A DNA stretch of 64,000 bases from Phanerochaete sordida (lineage: Eukaryota; Basidiomycota; Agaricomycetes; Polyporales; Phanerochaetaceae). Below the pieces are notes generated by a model. The model had not been told where the DNA came from and did no database searches. It worked only from the letters and a program-made list of their open reading frames with translations. Each line of letters opens with the position of its first letter. The stretch's first letter is position 1. This document shows positions 22,751 through 42,742 of this stretch, one piece after another. Both the position numbers and the translations under genes were made by a program. The stretch lies in NCBI GenBank assembly GCA_019973155.2, contig BPQB01000001.1, positions 2,452,341 to 2,516,340 on the forward strand. The letters run 5' to 3'.

Positions 22751-24003
22751 TTATATGGTTCTCTGTGCGGAAGCGGAAAAGGTTAGTATGCTCAAGACAC
22801 TGACACCGGATCGTGAATCTTACTTTCACCAAGGCCCACTGGACCAGGAGCACCTTGATACGCTCGTACAGAGATGTCCTGCAGACTGTGCAGGTTAAGT
22901 GATCGCCCAGCGGACGCAGTGCGACCTCCATGGCTGTAGTTGACAGATCTGCGGGGTACATTTAGCAACGCGAGGCAGATAACGACAAGTCATGGCACTA
23001 ACCTGGCCGTGCATCCCACGCCAGGTACGCGGACGCCAGCGCCCAGGCCCGGGTCAGCTTCTTCTGCTCGACAAAGTCGCAGTCCAGCGTTGCGGGGTGA
23101 CCTTGCGGAGGCGGGAGGAGGAGGCGCTTGAGCGCGTCGACGCGGCCAAGATGGAGGAAGAAGAGCCGTTTGAGGTAGAACGGGCCCATGCGCCCGACAT
23201 GCCGGTCCTCGAGGTCCACGAGCGGGAAGCTGAGCATATACGGCGAGACGGCGACTGCGAGCTCCCACAGGTCATAATGCCCTGCGATTGCGTAGTATTC
23301 GACGGCGGCAGTTGGCGACTTGCCGAGGATTTGCTGGAAGAGGGGCGTGTTAGGTGCAAGCTGCTTCTTCAGGTCGGCGCCGTACCGGGCGAGAGCGTCG
23401 ACTGCGGCAAGCAGCGTCTCGTTGGAAGGCGAGTAGTGCAGACTGGACATGCCGTACAAGGTGTGCAGGACGACATTGAGCACAGAAGACGCTTCTGGGA
23501 CGGTGACTACGGGCCCGAAGCTGGCCTTATTGGACGTCCCTTCTTCCACCTCCTCCGTGCTCGAGACGAGCGAGTTGAAGCGGTTGGAGGACCCGCGTAG
23601 GAGCACCACGGAGTGCACATAGAAGAAGACGGCGTCGGATGAGATGAGCACGATGTCATGTGGTGAGGAATGCAGGTTGGCATTTGGATAGAACGTCGTC
23701 GAGACGGAGACAACTGAGGGCTCTTCCGTCTCTTCGATAGGCGAGCCGGCGTTGGAGTCCTGCAACCGGTTAATCTGAGCGCATATAGACAGCCAGAAAT
23801 GAGATACATACAGGGGGCGTAGGGATCGGAGTCTCCGCCGTGGGGCGCGTTGAGGGCAGGAGCGAGGCGAGCGTCTTCTCGTGCACAACCTTCTCTGAGT
23901 GCGGTTGCGGTGACGGAAGTGAATGGGCGGAAGCAGACGCGGACGCGCCTGCGCCATCCGCGAAGGGCTCCGCCACAAACTGTAGCCATTCGGGCGTGTC
24001 CAT
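22751..24003 (-). CDS. BTB/POZ-domain protein
   Basis: The ATG at 24001-24003 begins MDTPEWLQFVAEPFADG, a Ser/Ala/Pro-rich leader. After one intron a BTB fold follows: SSPHDIVLISSDAVFFYVHS, VLLRGSSNRFNSLV, TVPEASSVLNVVLHTLYGM and NETLLAAVDALARYG. A helical C-terminal region (EYYAIAGHYDLWELAVAVSP) leads through two more introns to CTVCRTSLYERIKVLLVQW and a short end VKRTI (stop at 22751-22753). Mushroom genomes carry many BTB proteins of this layout, often Cul3 adaptors or transcription-linked, but no partner is visible. The last intron was chosen because its donor, CTAAC branch point and acceptor are canonical. Confidence 0.8.
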
Positions 24004-24771
24004 GATTGTGTATGCGTTGGACTGAGCTCAAGGCGTGCGCAAGAGTGAAGCGAAACTAAGTTACAGGGCTGAAGCTGCCACCAGGAAGAGGCGTGAACAC
24101 CACATGGAGACTGCGGAGAAGAGAGCCGTACCTGGACGTCGGTGCGCGGAGTGAGCTAGAGCGGAGCGCAGGCGGCGGTGGAGGAGTTCAAGGGCAAGAG
24201 GCAAGGCCGGGGCGCATGGCTCACGACGTGGCGGGGGGTCTTATAGCTTGCGCGTCGGGGACGAATCGAGGTGGACGGGCAGCCTGCTGTCTATGTGGGG
24301 ATGCTTCCGGCACAATTCGACGCCGATCAGCCTGGGCGCCTGCGACAGTGTCCTCCCGCCGCGGCTGCAACGCTTCTGCTGCCGTCTTCGCGCTGCGCGA
24401 CCGCGAATTGCTGCCATGGATCGCTATCCGCCGCGCAACATAACCATAACGAACCTGCGGCGACCCACGCTTAGCCCGCAGACAGTGCAGCCGCGACACC
24501 GAAGACGTCAGTACTTCGAATCCTATCATCCGTCTCTCAGTCTGAGCACGGCTGACTTGACGACCTATCGCCAATTGTCACCTTGCAAGTCTGGGCGAGG
24601 CGCTGTGGCAGCAGTGCAAAGCGACCAAGGAGACCACGCCACTTCGCCACATCCACATCTCTCGACGGAGGACAGGAAACGCTCGAGCCTGAAACGGTCA
24701 ATTACAGCGATGAGTACAAGACAGGTGGGTATCCGCGGGTATACAATGCTCGTGGTCGTTCGTGTGCGAGG
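24004..24771. other. Intergenic, 0.77 kb
   Basis: Promoter of the BTB gene and 3' flank of mob1. No conserved coding or RNA feature is visible on either strand. Confidence 0.6.
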
Positions 24772-25898
24772 TTATCTGGACTTGTCTTCTGCAAGTATCG
24801 CAACATTCAGCTCGTCCAAGGGTGCCAGCTCTTTCTTCTCCACAAGATCGAACTGGAATGAATTCAGTCGCTTGTGTGCTTGGTACAAGCCTCGTTGCGT
24901 ACCTCGTTTATGAAGAGGAAAAAGTGGCGGTAGCTTGTGTTCATGTGAGCTGGTGTACACAGCATCAGCACTGATCCCGGATATCCAATGTCTCGGAACG
25001 TACCCTCGATACCCAAAGCGCATATATGGTCAAAGTGGTTGCTGTAAAGGTGAGCGTATACACGGAACAACCTCCGGAAGAGCGTCCGAATGGTGTCACG
25101 GAAGTTCTTGGGGAAGGGGACACCTGATTCACGGTCAGACCTCGTAGTGCCAACGTAAATCTCGGGGACTCACCAATCTTGTTTGGGAAGATTTCCTCGT
25201 TGTCCAGCAGCCCTTGAGCCCAATTCATGAGAGCATCGACATACTCCGGTGCCGGGAGCTTCGTGGGCTTCTTGTATTTAACACCGTCTTCCCAGAGGTA
25301 CTCGTATCTGGGCGTCCGTCCATTCAGGCTATCTGGCTTCCACTTGGGCCAAGTAACACTAACCGTGGGCCTGCAGACATGATGGGACACTAATCAGGGT
25401 AGAGCAGGTCAAATATGTACGTTAGAGAAGGTCATGTATGAAAAGCCAGACGCGAACACGCACCTCATTAGGCGTGCAGAACTCGGAGATTGTCCCGTAG
25501 AGCATGTTCAAGTGGTTGAAGAAGTCCACGACTGCGCGCTATCGTGAGCTACGCCTCCGTATAGCCCTGCTGCCCGCGCACCGTGCACCGCAAGCCACTC
25601 ATTGAGATCCTCGCCCTCTGGAAGCTGCACAGCCTTCCTCAAGTTGCCCGAGCCCTGCCATCACGCGGAGCCGCGCATCGATGAGCACCCTGCAGGCTGC
25701 GGCGGCGCGGCACACTCACGAGCGTCGCCTCCGCGTACTTGCGCAGCTGGTACTGCTTGGTGCCCTCCGGGACGTCTCTGCGCGGCTTGAACGTGCGTGT
25801 CTTCCCCCTGCAGCCGCGATCGCGCGCGATGTCAGCGTGGGCACACGCGCACGGCGAGGCAGCGGCGCGGATACTTGCAGACCAAAAAACGCAGACAT
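24772..25898 (-). CDS. mob1: MOB kinase activator (Mob1/phocein)
   Basis: About eight exons rebuild a standard MOB protein: MSAFFGLQ, then GKTRTFKPRRDVPEGTKQY, GSGNLRKAVQLPEGEDLNEW, LNMLYGTISEFCTPNE and CPIMSAGPRYEYLWEDGV. Next come PAPEYVDALMNWAQGLLDNE, VPFPKNFRDTIRTLFRRLF, AHMNTSYRHFFLFINE and a final FDLVEKKELAPLDELN. The zinc ligands are present (Cys pair in CTPNEC, His pair in EAHMNTSYRH). MOB proteins bind and activate NDR/LATS kinases in mitotic exit and septation. The CPIMSAGPR coding exon is only 26 nt, closed by introns with good sites. The start is the ATG at 25896-25898. Confidence 0.92.
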
Positions 25899-26780
25899 GC
25901 TTCCGGTGTCGTAGGCTAGCTGGAAGCGGGCGTCGTGGATGAGCGGAGGTGGAGGGAGGTGTGGTGCAGACCTCGAGACAAGGCAGGTTGAGGTCTTGAT
26001 CGCGGCCCTGATACCGCGTCTACACGTGGTTATCTAAAGGCTAATTGGGCGCCTAGATGGCGAGGACCTTCCGCGAGCGCGTTGGCGAGTCGAACTTGTT
26101 TGTTCACTACGACATGGACGCCATCCATAAAACCCATCGAGGCTATCTCACAGAAGCTCAGAAAACAGATGCTGCTTACTTACCGGACGGCTGAGCGGTA
26201 TGTACACTACACGCTGTCTCAGTCTACAATATTTACTCTGTTAGTGTTCGGCTGCCCACTTGACCCAACCCAGACCGTAGTGCGGTGGAAAGCGCGCCCG
26301 CCCCATCAGCTGTACGCCACGCAGCGGTCGCAGAACACGATGAGGAGAACGCGCTTTGACGAAATATTGACATCAGCGGGAGTAAGAGTCACTTGAAGGA
26401 AGGTTAGCTATCTCCTGTTACTTCGGTTGAGTGTCTCTCGATGAATCGTGATTTATTATCAGCCCCCCCTCCCCTTCAATCGACAAACGCGGATGCAACA
26501 GCAGGCGGCGGAGTATATGAGTCTCTTTCACGTTGGCCGGTCTGCAAGTCTCAGATGCGCTGAAGGGTGCCTGGAACCGACGTGATGGACGAGCAAGGTG
26601 CTCAGATCCGACCGCATGGATACGTTGGGCTAGTCCCTGATATTTAATACGAAGCCAGTGGCATTCGCTTTGCGCTGGGACCAGCCTCTCCTCTCTCTCA
26701 CCCACGTAGGTGCGTACTCGTCACTTTACATTGACGACGAATCATTTGACCCCTGAAAATAGGATACGGCGGCGGAAGCC
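25899..26780. other. Intergenic, 0.88 kb, between divergent genes
   Basis: Contains the promoters of mob1 (minus) and of the F-box-like gene (plus). No conserved element is recognised. Confidence 0.6.
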
Positions 26781-28219
26781 ATGGGCACACGTAGATTGCC
26801 TGTAGAGCTTATCGACCTTTGCCTGAGGTTCCTCCGTGAAGAGCGTCGTGAGGAAGAGGCCGACCAGGGCAGCAATGCGATCCAGGACTTGAAATCGAGC
26901 TCGCTCGTCTCACGCCAGTGGCGACCTCTTGCCCAGGCACACATCTTCCGCTCGATCTACTACCTTTTCACGGCGATCCCTCGTGATATTGACAACAACG
27001 AGATGATGAATTTTCCAGTCTTCTCCTTGCCGATGAACCTGGGACTGTTCTTCGCGTTCGTCTACCGGCATCCCGCCATCGCATCCTATATCCACACTCT
27101 CAGCCTCCGCTCCGACTCTTTGCTTTGCGATCGCCAACGGTATCCCGAAAGCGAAGACGGGCGGGCTCCAGAGCACAACGTCTACCATGGCTTGCTCCAC
27201 GAGATCCTCACGCGGCTCCCTCAGCTACGCACGCTGTCCTTGTACAACGTTCTGGTGTACGGAGCCATAATCCCTGAGAAGCGACCCTCACTCCAGGACT
27301 TGCTGCTGTGGTTCAATGGCATATACGAGGCCATGTACACCGTCGGTGATCTACGGGACCTGTTCGCGACCTTTTCCCGCATAGACACGGTCTCCATGAT
27401 AAATCTGCAGCCGCACGGCTTCCACCTGTCCGCGCCCGAGGAAGACATGTCCCCGGCTCCGCACCGTGTCGAGATCAGGCACCTCAAGCTCGTCGACCTG
27501 GAGGTCCACACGCCAGCGCTTCTCGCGCGAGCATTGTCCCTCGGCGTGCACGTCGACAAGGTCCGCTGCCTCAGTCTGGAGAACTTCACCGTATGGGGAA
27601 AGCACGACCCTCAGGCCATCATCGACGTGCTGAGCCCCGGGCTGTATGAGCTGCGGTTCTCTGTGGTTCAGTTGGAGGGTAAGCCCATTTTTCCACGCGT
27701 GCCGCAATGCGTGCTAACGTGCACCTCACAGTCATAACCAAACACCCCGGAATGAGGCAGACGGCGCTATTCCTCATGCCGACAGTGTTCGACGCCCTGC
27801 CCGTGGTCAACTGTCACACGTGCTCAGAACTCAGGACGCTCTCCATCCTATTTAACATCAACCCGCGCGCCGACGACGAAGTGTGGCGCACTCACACGCA
27901 AAACCTATGCGACTTCGTGGAGCAGTCGCGTATCTCCGCCGCGTCGCACCCACACCTCCGCGAGCTCGCCATCTGTCTATCCATGCAGAAGACAGCGAAC
28001 ATCCCGGCCAGTGTTCGCGAGTACGTCGAGCCCTTGGACGCCCTACTCGTTGCCCTCGTGCGCCGGTCTGTGCTGGAGACGGTCACCTTCGAGTGGGCCG
28101 TCGGCAACGAGGGACAAGAGATGCTTGTTGGCGCGGAGTTCGAGGAATTCGTCCATGAGTCATTCCCTACCCTTCGCGATAACGATATGGTTTCTGTGAG
28201 GGCATGCGATAGGAAATAA
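26781..28219 (+). CDS. F-box-like protein of mushroom type
   Basis: Two exons with one intron near 27679-27730. The protein begins MGTRRLPVELIDLCLRFLRE and continues SSLVSRQWRPLAQAHIFRSI, the degenerate F-box seen in very large families of Agaricomycete genomes. The rest has weak leucine-rich repeat character, with repeated TLSLYNVL- and RHLKLVDLEV-like strands, then TVTFEWAVGNEGQEM near the end. Such proteins are presumed SCF substrate adaptors, with rapidly changing ligand-binding halves. There is no sign of disruption. The ATG at 26781 directly precedes the F-box, which supports the start. Confidence 0.78.
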
Positions 28220-29228
28220 ATGCCGTCGATGGAACTACACCATCAATGTGGTTACGGAGCGGAGCGTCACATACAGCGCGCTCAAAGCGCTCCCAAACAC
28301 CCTGTTCCTTCAACCATCATTTGCCACGTATTCAAGTCGTACATTTACGCTTCCCTGGTAGTATTTTACGGGCCTGTCTTTTGCTTTTGAGACACGGGCT
28401 AGTCCATGCGGGAAGTTCAGGTTCAAGGTAATGAGGTGGCGAATTACCCAGAAGGTCAGCAACATGAAACGACAAATACACATCTTGACTAATCGATGCC
28501 AGTGCAAGAAGGTACTCCCACCCCGTGCCTTCCTCGAAAGGGTCTGCCAATGGCGTCGGGTGAGCCATCCATGCATCGCGGTGAAATAAAGAGTTTGGCG
28601 GGTGCGTGCATACGAAAGACGCATGGAAAGGGTCCTCAGTGCCCAGCGTACAACCCAATTGTCCTCCGCGACTCGTGTATGTGACTGTCGCGGCGACCGC
28701 GATTGACGGTGTGTGCTGGCGAAGCAGTGCTTTATCACACCTTTTAAAGGTGAGTTCTACAATTCACTTAGCCATCGTATAGTCCTAGCACAATGCTGAC
28801 GCAGTCATTTAGTGTGCAGAACGTGTCAACCAGTATCTGACCGACAGCTCTGCAATGAGAGCTGAATCGCAGGATGACATCTTAGCCCAGATCCGTGCAG
28901 AGCGGCTCACAGGTGACCAGACAGCGTGTACACGCAGCTTAAGTCAAGTAATTCACATCTCGAACGTCTATGACTGATACGCGATGCCAATGTAGCGGTG
29001 TCCGTGCAAACTGTTCACGAGCAAGCACGCTCAGATGTTTTCTGAGAAGCTTGGAAAGGGTCTTGTTCAGTCGTTCAACGCGTATTGGCTGTGGCTAAGC
29101 GCGTGATTCTTTCACTGGCAGAGGCACTCGCCGCCAGCACCTATATATTCGTGACAAGCCGTTCAAATCCACCAGTCAAGTTCATCGCCTACCCAGACAG
29201 CGCATTACTCGACACATCTGCTCTAGTC
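28220..29228. other. Mostly non-coding 1.0 kb with an unexplained open frame on the minus strand (28332-28658)
   Basis: On the minus strand a 108-codon frame contains DPFHASFVCTHPPNSLF and WMAHPTPLADPFEEGT, which reads protein-like, but no family is recognised. A second overlapping frame is open too, so this may be a gene remnant or chance. The right side holds the probable promoter or 5' exon of the next orphan gene. Confidence 0.35.
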
Positions 29229-30374
29229 ATGATTCGCAGCCTTAAGCCCTCGCAGAAGCTGACCAAAGCGGCCGACTCCCTCCTCCTAAAGAAATACACC
29301 TACGATACCACCGGGGAGGCCCTGCTCTTCCGCACGAAGGACACCAGCAACGACAAGTGGGTGAAGGCGATCCGCCTCGAGGCACCGTTCATTGGCAAAG
29401 AATTCACCGACGGCGTGCAGATCGGCAGAGGTGCGGGACTGGTTCGTTTGGCGTACGCGCATCTACTCACTCTCGCATAGATCCTCAGGGCATCCTGTAC
29501 TTCAACGCCATCCGCGACCTCGACGATGGGCGGAAGGTGAAGTACAAGGTGCAGAAGAAGAAGCACGACAGCGTCGACTACGTCTGGATTGGATTCTACT
29601 CCGAGACTGAGACCAACTGCCATGCCGAGGTCAGTGCTGCCCTGAACATCGTCCCCGAGTCGTAGCTAACATCCATGCCGATCTGTAGTTCGTCGCCCAC
29701 GATCCCGTGCGTGTTTAGCCCAGTGCCTCCCTTGGCGACGTCCATCGCTAATGCGATTGACCAGACTGGCGCGGTGAAGGCTGCCGACATGGACGGGTAC
29801 AAGGCCGAGGGCCAGTGGAAGGATGTCGATTCCATGACCACCACCGCGGCAGTCGTCGACAAACGCTCTGATGAGACCAAGGTCACGCTCTCCGCGCCCG
29901 GTATCTGCAAGAAAGCAAAGATTCCCTGCGGGGACAAGATCAGCGGAGAATTCCGTACGTGTGCACTGTGCCGCGGGGATCGCGTATTGCTCATGGACAT
30001 CGGCGCGCAGGTGTCAAGGGTTCGCTTTGGTTCAAGAACATCAAGAATGTCAGCGATGGGAAATGCGCAAGCTACAACAACGACCGTATTGTATTCATGA
30101 AGGGAGAGCTTGTCAGTAAGGACTTCACATCCTTCGTACGTGTCAACGCTGCTTTGATATGTGACCGCGTGCTTACATATCAATGTTGTATGCGCTTCGT
30201 CGATCTGCCTATCTTCCTCTAGTTCATTCGTGAGTATCTGCTCTCTCGTTCCCCACATATTCATCATCTTGACAATCACATCTAGCGTACGAGTCCGCCT
30301 CTGACGATCTCCACGTCACGGCGTCAAACACGATTGCGTTCAACGCGGCGAACATCGAGTGGTCCGATGTCTGA
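29229..30374 (+). CDS. Orphan multi-exon protein, function unknown
   Basis: Splice sites join a consistent frame: MIRSLKPSQKLTKAADSLL, EALLFRTKDTSNDKWVKAI, then DPQGILYFNAIRDLDDG, KHDSVDYVWIGFYSETET and FVAHDPTGAVKAADMDGYK. It goes on with PGICKKAKIPCGDKISG, GSLWFKNIKNVSDGKCAS and RIVFMKGELVSKDF, and ends TIAFNAANIEWSDV. A 7-nt exon at 30223-30229 is needed to carry the phase into the last exon. The content is beta-strand-like with charged loops and several Cys. There is no signal peptide at the chosen ATG, and a start further upstream is possible. I do not recognise the family. The later splices have no homologue to confirm them. Confidence 0.55.
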
Positions 30375-30984
30375 ACAACGCTGCCCTCCCGAAGACGCTC
30401 TCTACCTCTTTGATTGTACTAGTATTATGTTTGCGGCGCGATGTATAACTTGACCATTCGGTGGATTTCCCAAGACCATCTGCCGTCTTGGGATAGTATT
30501 CACCCCAAGAAACGGCTGCGAAAGATACTGGGCTTGCACAACCTCATGCACAATCTATCCTCTGCGAGAAGCGAGGATACAAAATGACAAGCCTGTAGTA
30601 GTATTTCTGGGCGCAACTGCCAGACCTCTTCATGTGGTGATATCAATATTAATGCTCCGTGTGGTAGGCCCTGCTCAGAGCGCCTTTTTGGTTATCCGCA
30701 AGAGTATACAGCTCAAGCTGAGCACTCTGCCTGACGCTTTGTGCCGGCAACTCCACGGCGGCCTTGCCCGCGGTCGCTCCAGCGGAGGCACGACTACTAA
30801 GCGCCCGCACACGCTCTCAAATTCTCACGTGTCGGTCTTCACATGAACTTTGACTTGAACGTTCTGCGGGCTTGCCAACACGTCCACGCGCTATTCGTCT
30901 CTACGTTCTTCACGCCTCCTCGCTGCTTGCGTAAATTGCGCCCTCTGGCCTCTTTGAACGCCTTTACAAGCACCCAGAATTAAC
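30375..30984. other. Intergenic, 0.61 kb
   Basis: 3' flank of the orphan gene and promoter of the MYND gene. Nothing recognisable is present. Confidence 0.6.
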
Positions 30985-31828
30985 ATGGCAGAAAAGGGAG
31001 CTGCCCAGGGTCCTATATTCGAACTTCTGGTCATCGCGTACGGCTCATCCGCGACCGATCCGCCGGATGATTCTCGATTTACTGGCGAGGGCCAGCGACG
31101 CGTTGAGATCAAGTTTGCGCCAGTCATTCCCGCTGCGATCGCGGGCAACCTGCGTCGCATGCAGGACTGGGCGAGCGATGTCGTGCAAGACCTGATGTCC
31201 GAGGTAAAGCACAGCAACCAGTGGCACTGCGAGTTCTGCGGTTCGTGGTCAATTTAGCAGATCGCAAGTCATGCTGATTACTCGCAGACAAGCTTGCGCG
31301 CGAGAGCCACATGTGTATATTGTCATGGATGCATCTGACACCGCCGAGCATGACGGTCTATGTATGCCTTGAGCTCTGTTGAGTATTCCGTGATCGCTGA
31401 ATAAGTGTACCTTCCAGGTCCACTTGTTATGCAACACTCGCGGCACAGTGTGCTTTCGTCGGGTGAGAGCGATCGAGAAGGATCTAGCTGCCGTTACTGG
31501 CCAGGAGTCAGAGGATATACCTCACACTCACGCTCCGGGAGTGATATATCCCGCCGCCGCAGCCTGTACAAAATGTGAGCGTGACAGCACCATAGGCAAG
31601 AGCATGAGTCGCTGCGGGCGATGCAAGCTGGCTAGGTAAGCCCCGCACTTCTCTCGCACTGGTCGAGGCTCACGCTCGTCTGCAGGTACTGCAGGTACAG
31701 TCCCACTATCTTTTCACAAGTTGCTGATGCTGATGCTACCCAACAGCAAGGAATGCCAGACTAGCGATTGGTCTCGACACAAAATTAACTGCAAGGTCAC
31801 ACGCGAAGTCAAATGGGTCTGGGACTAG
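30985..31828 (+). CDS. MYND-type zinc finger protein
   Basis: Exons at 30985-31240, 31288-31361, 31418-31635, 31686-31694 and 31747-31828 sum to 639 nt, giving 212 residues. The N-terminal half reads MAEKGAAQGPIFELLVIAYG and WHCEFCD, then KLARESHMCILSWMHLT and VHLLCNTRGTVCF. The MYND finger is CTKCERDSTIGKSMSRCGRC, followed by KLARYCSKECQTSDWSRHK and INCK, with the full C/H zinc pattern. The Tyr-Cys of RYCS sits in the 9-nt exon. MYND fingers bind proline-rich partners. Without another domain the role stays open. The stop falls soon after the finger, so the finger is C-terminal. Confidence 0.88.
31686..31694 (+). repeat. 9-nt microexon lying within a direct duplication
   Basis: The unit TGCAGGTAC occurs twice in tandem (31682-31699). 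The exon GTACTGCAG is the stretch between the acceptor of the first copy and the donor of the second. Confidence 0.7.
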
Positions 31829-32125
31829 GCAAGGCGCATTACCGAGATATCTCTTCAGGACTATTTCGTGGGACTTAGATTATCTACTCACACGTGTATC
31901 TGTATCTCATAGCCAGCACGTGTTGCGTATATGCCTGAGAAAGACGGTCTGCAAAGTACTACAGCGGGCCCCCAGCGCTCCATCACGTGAGGAGTGACTG
32001 CTCGTGTCTTGCGTGACATGCCGCGCCTCTGCCTACTTTGTTCTGCGACACTCGACCTCAGCCAGGTCGTCATCTCATCCAACCTCATGCACATGCTTGT
32101 CCTGTAGACTCACCACTCAAGGAAA

Positions 32126-40578
<8,453 letters not shown>

Positions 40579-40720
40579 ACTTGTGCTGTTGTTCACCATC
40601 TACAATGCTGTATCGATAGATTATTGACCTGTACCACGCACCATGTACACATATGACCACTGATATTCTGATACCCGTTATGTTACACCCTAATGGTACA
40701 ATGTAGGCGATGACGGAGGG

Positions 40721-41657
40721 TCATGCCTCCGCTAGTTGCCTCTGCAGGCGTGCAAGCTCCTTCTCCTTCTCGATGAGAATTTGCCGCCATTTGTCCTGCT
40801 CAGAAATGACGGCCTTCCTCGCGTTCTCCAACCTCTCAGCCTCCTCGCGCTCCATTTCCTGCGTGAACTCGGGCACGCCGCCCTTCGAAGCCTCAAAGGA
40901 CCCTGGATTCGCGACGTGGAATGGCACAGGTCGCCGCTTGCTCTTGGGCAATGGAGTCGGTGGGTGCGCAATAAGGATGTTGAGGAAGGTTTGGTAAGGG
41001 TCGTTGAAGACGATTTCGTCGTATTGCCACGAGTGGACGGGGCCCATCTTGGCCGCGACGTCGAGAGGCGGCGGAGGCTGCTCGGGTTCTCCGATTGCCG
41101 TCCATGGGTGCAGCTTCAAATGATGGTAGAGGATGATTGCTTTCTCGCCAGATTCGGAGACGAAATTTATGCGAATCTGCACTTCGAATTCACCCCAGCT
41201 GCGATGTGGCGTCAAATGCGTCCTCTCAGCTAGACGCACAATGCACTCACCCAGTCTCAGACAGTTCAAAAGGTGCCTTGTCGACATCTAGGTCCATGTC
41301 AGTTCACTCTTTCGGAGACCCAAGCATTCAGTACGCACTTCGCGTTGGGTTCGCGTAGGTATCATGTAACTTGAACGTAACTCGCTTTATGAAATAGCTT
41401 AGATCATCCGCACCTCCGACATTGTCAGAGTCAGGCGCAGAGGCAGCACTCCGCACTGCGACGGTCCAACGGTGGGTATGGTCAGGGTGTGATAGCGCCT
41501 CTCGCTCTTTCTGGGAGAGGACGACCGCCGTATTTCCATAGATTATGGGGCGATATATGCTGGTTCCCTGGCCCACGGTGAATGGCGATGTTCATGACAG
41601 CGAATGCTGGAATAATATTGGGAGACATACTCTCGTGCGAACTCGCTCGGTGGACAT
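40721..41657 (-). CDS. yaf9: YEATS-domain protein Yaf9 (GAS41-like)
   Basis: Four exons. A 27-nt first exon encodes MSTERVRTR, then GTSIYRPIIYGNTAVVLSQ, HPDHTHRWTVAVRSA, DDLSYFIKRVTFKLHDTYAN, NVDKAPFELSETGWGEFEVQ and IRINFVSESGEKAIILYHHL. These are the YEATS strands that read acetyl- or crotonyl-lysine on histone H3. A helical coiled coil ends the protein (EREEAERLENARKAVISEQ), matching the Yaf9/GAS41 C-terminus that contacts NuA4 and SWR1. An ATG upstream in the following intron (MNIAIH) was rejected because its frame does not join the YEATS domain. The 5' end faces the COX7 gene 142 bp away. Confidence 0.93.
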
Positions 41658-41799
41658 CGTCAGAGAGTCGAGATGGTCGTTCGAGGCAAGTCGAGCCGGC
41701 GTCGCCGCGTCGGAGAGGCACGGCTGTAAGCGCCAAAGCTCTCTCCCTCCAACGCCTTTCACGCTCTCTCCGCATCCCACTCACTACCCAATATCCAAG

Positions 41800-42220
41800 A
41801 TGATTTCCTGGCTCGTCAACCGTGCGTTTTATCACACATATATGCTAGACTACGCGATTAACCTGCTGCATCTCCAGGCCCCAACCACGTCTACGAGAAG
41901 CAGAAGCTGGTGCAGGTGTGTACTCTGGCATACTCCTGAAGGACGTAGTCCTAAAGCCCCGCCTTTCAGATGTCCCACGCGCCTCCTCACCTCGTTCTCC
42001 CTCGCTCGCGTCTCTACGTCGGTGCGTCATGGTCCTTGTCTCCTCCCCTGTGCTCGCCCGCTGATCCCAGTCTGCCAGGCACCTACTACGCGCTCTTCAC
42101 TGCCGGCATGGTCGGTGTCGTCTACTCTTCTTACAACCTCATCAAGGTGCGTCTCCCTATTCATCTCGGCGCGTAGTTGTACTCAAAACAATCCATTTGC
42201 AGGGCAAGAAGAGCGAGTAA
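41800..42220 (+). CDS. cox7: Cytochrome c oxidase subunit 7 (subunit VIIa type)
   Basis: Five tiny exons, the middle ones 38, 52 and 68 nt, make a 65-residue protein close to the 60 residues of yeast Cox7. It begins MISWLVNRPNHVYEKQKLVQ, has the PRSRLYVG turn, and carries one membrane helix (YYALFTAGMVGVVYSSYNLI) ending in the charged KGKKSE. This layout, with the KQK and PRSxLY motifs, fits Cox7 of complex IV. All splice joins are in frame. It is divergent from yaf9 and shares a 142-bp intergenic promoter, and the next gene is the complex IV assembly factor Coa3. Confidence 0.85.
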
Positions 42221-42742
42221 ATTCAAACCTCTCTAGAGTGGAAGCCAATACATTTACTTCTTTCCCTGCGACGAGTCTCTGGCATCCCATGCGTGAACTC
42301 TACAAAATACTCCACCTGAATTACTTCCTGTCCTTCGTTCGACTGCTGTGATACAACTGTACTGCGCGTGCTATGCATCATACTCAGGCTTGTCTGACTG
42401 TTTGAAGTCATTGGCTGAGATGGGATGACTTCGCCTGCGGCGGATGGGTTCTTCACGCAGTGCGACTGCAAAGCCGCTGCTTGCACAGATTGTACTCGTC
42501 CATAAGTTGCAGGATGCGATTGGTCCGCGTGAGGATGCCCGACAGTTCCGGCGTGCATGACGCTGTTGCATTCGAGACGCCCATAAGCACAACTTATATC
42601 GTACCCACGACCTCTGTATACCAATGGCGGACCCATACATCTCCAAGAGGACCGTGAACGCGTCTTATAGGCCCAAGAGCAACGTGAGCATCCTCTGTCG
42701 CCTTCGACCGCCTCCGAACTCATCCGTTCGCGCGCGTAGCAA
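42221..42742. other. Intergenic, 0.52 kb
   Basis: 3' flank of cox7 and promoter of coa3. No additional feature is visible. Confidence 0.6.

Noticed and set aside
25310..25380. A family-atypical insertion in Mob1 before the YEYLWEDG motif
   Set aside because: It disappears when a small intron is removed; the exon then reads CPIMSAGPRYEYLWEDG, as in other MOB proteins.
29675..29750. Frame start near 29675 as a separate gene
   Set aside because: A 60-nt intron with branch point CTAAT and acceptor CCAG joins the preceding exon (FVAHDP) to TGAVKAAD, making one gene.
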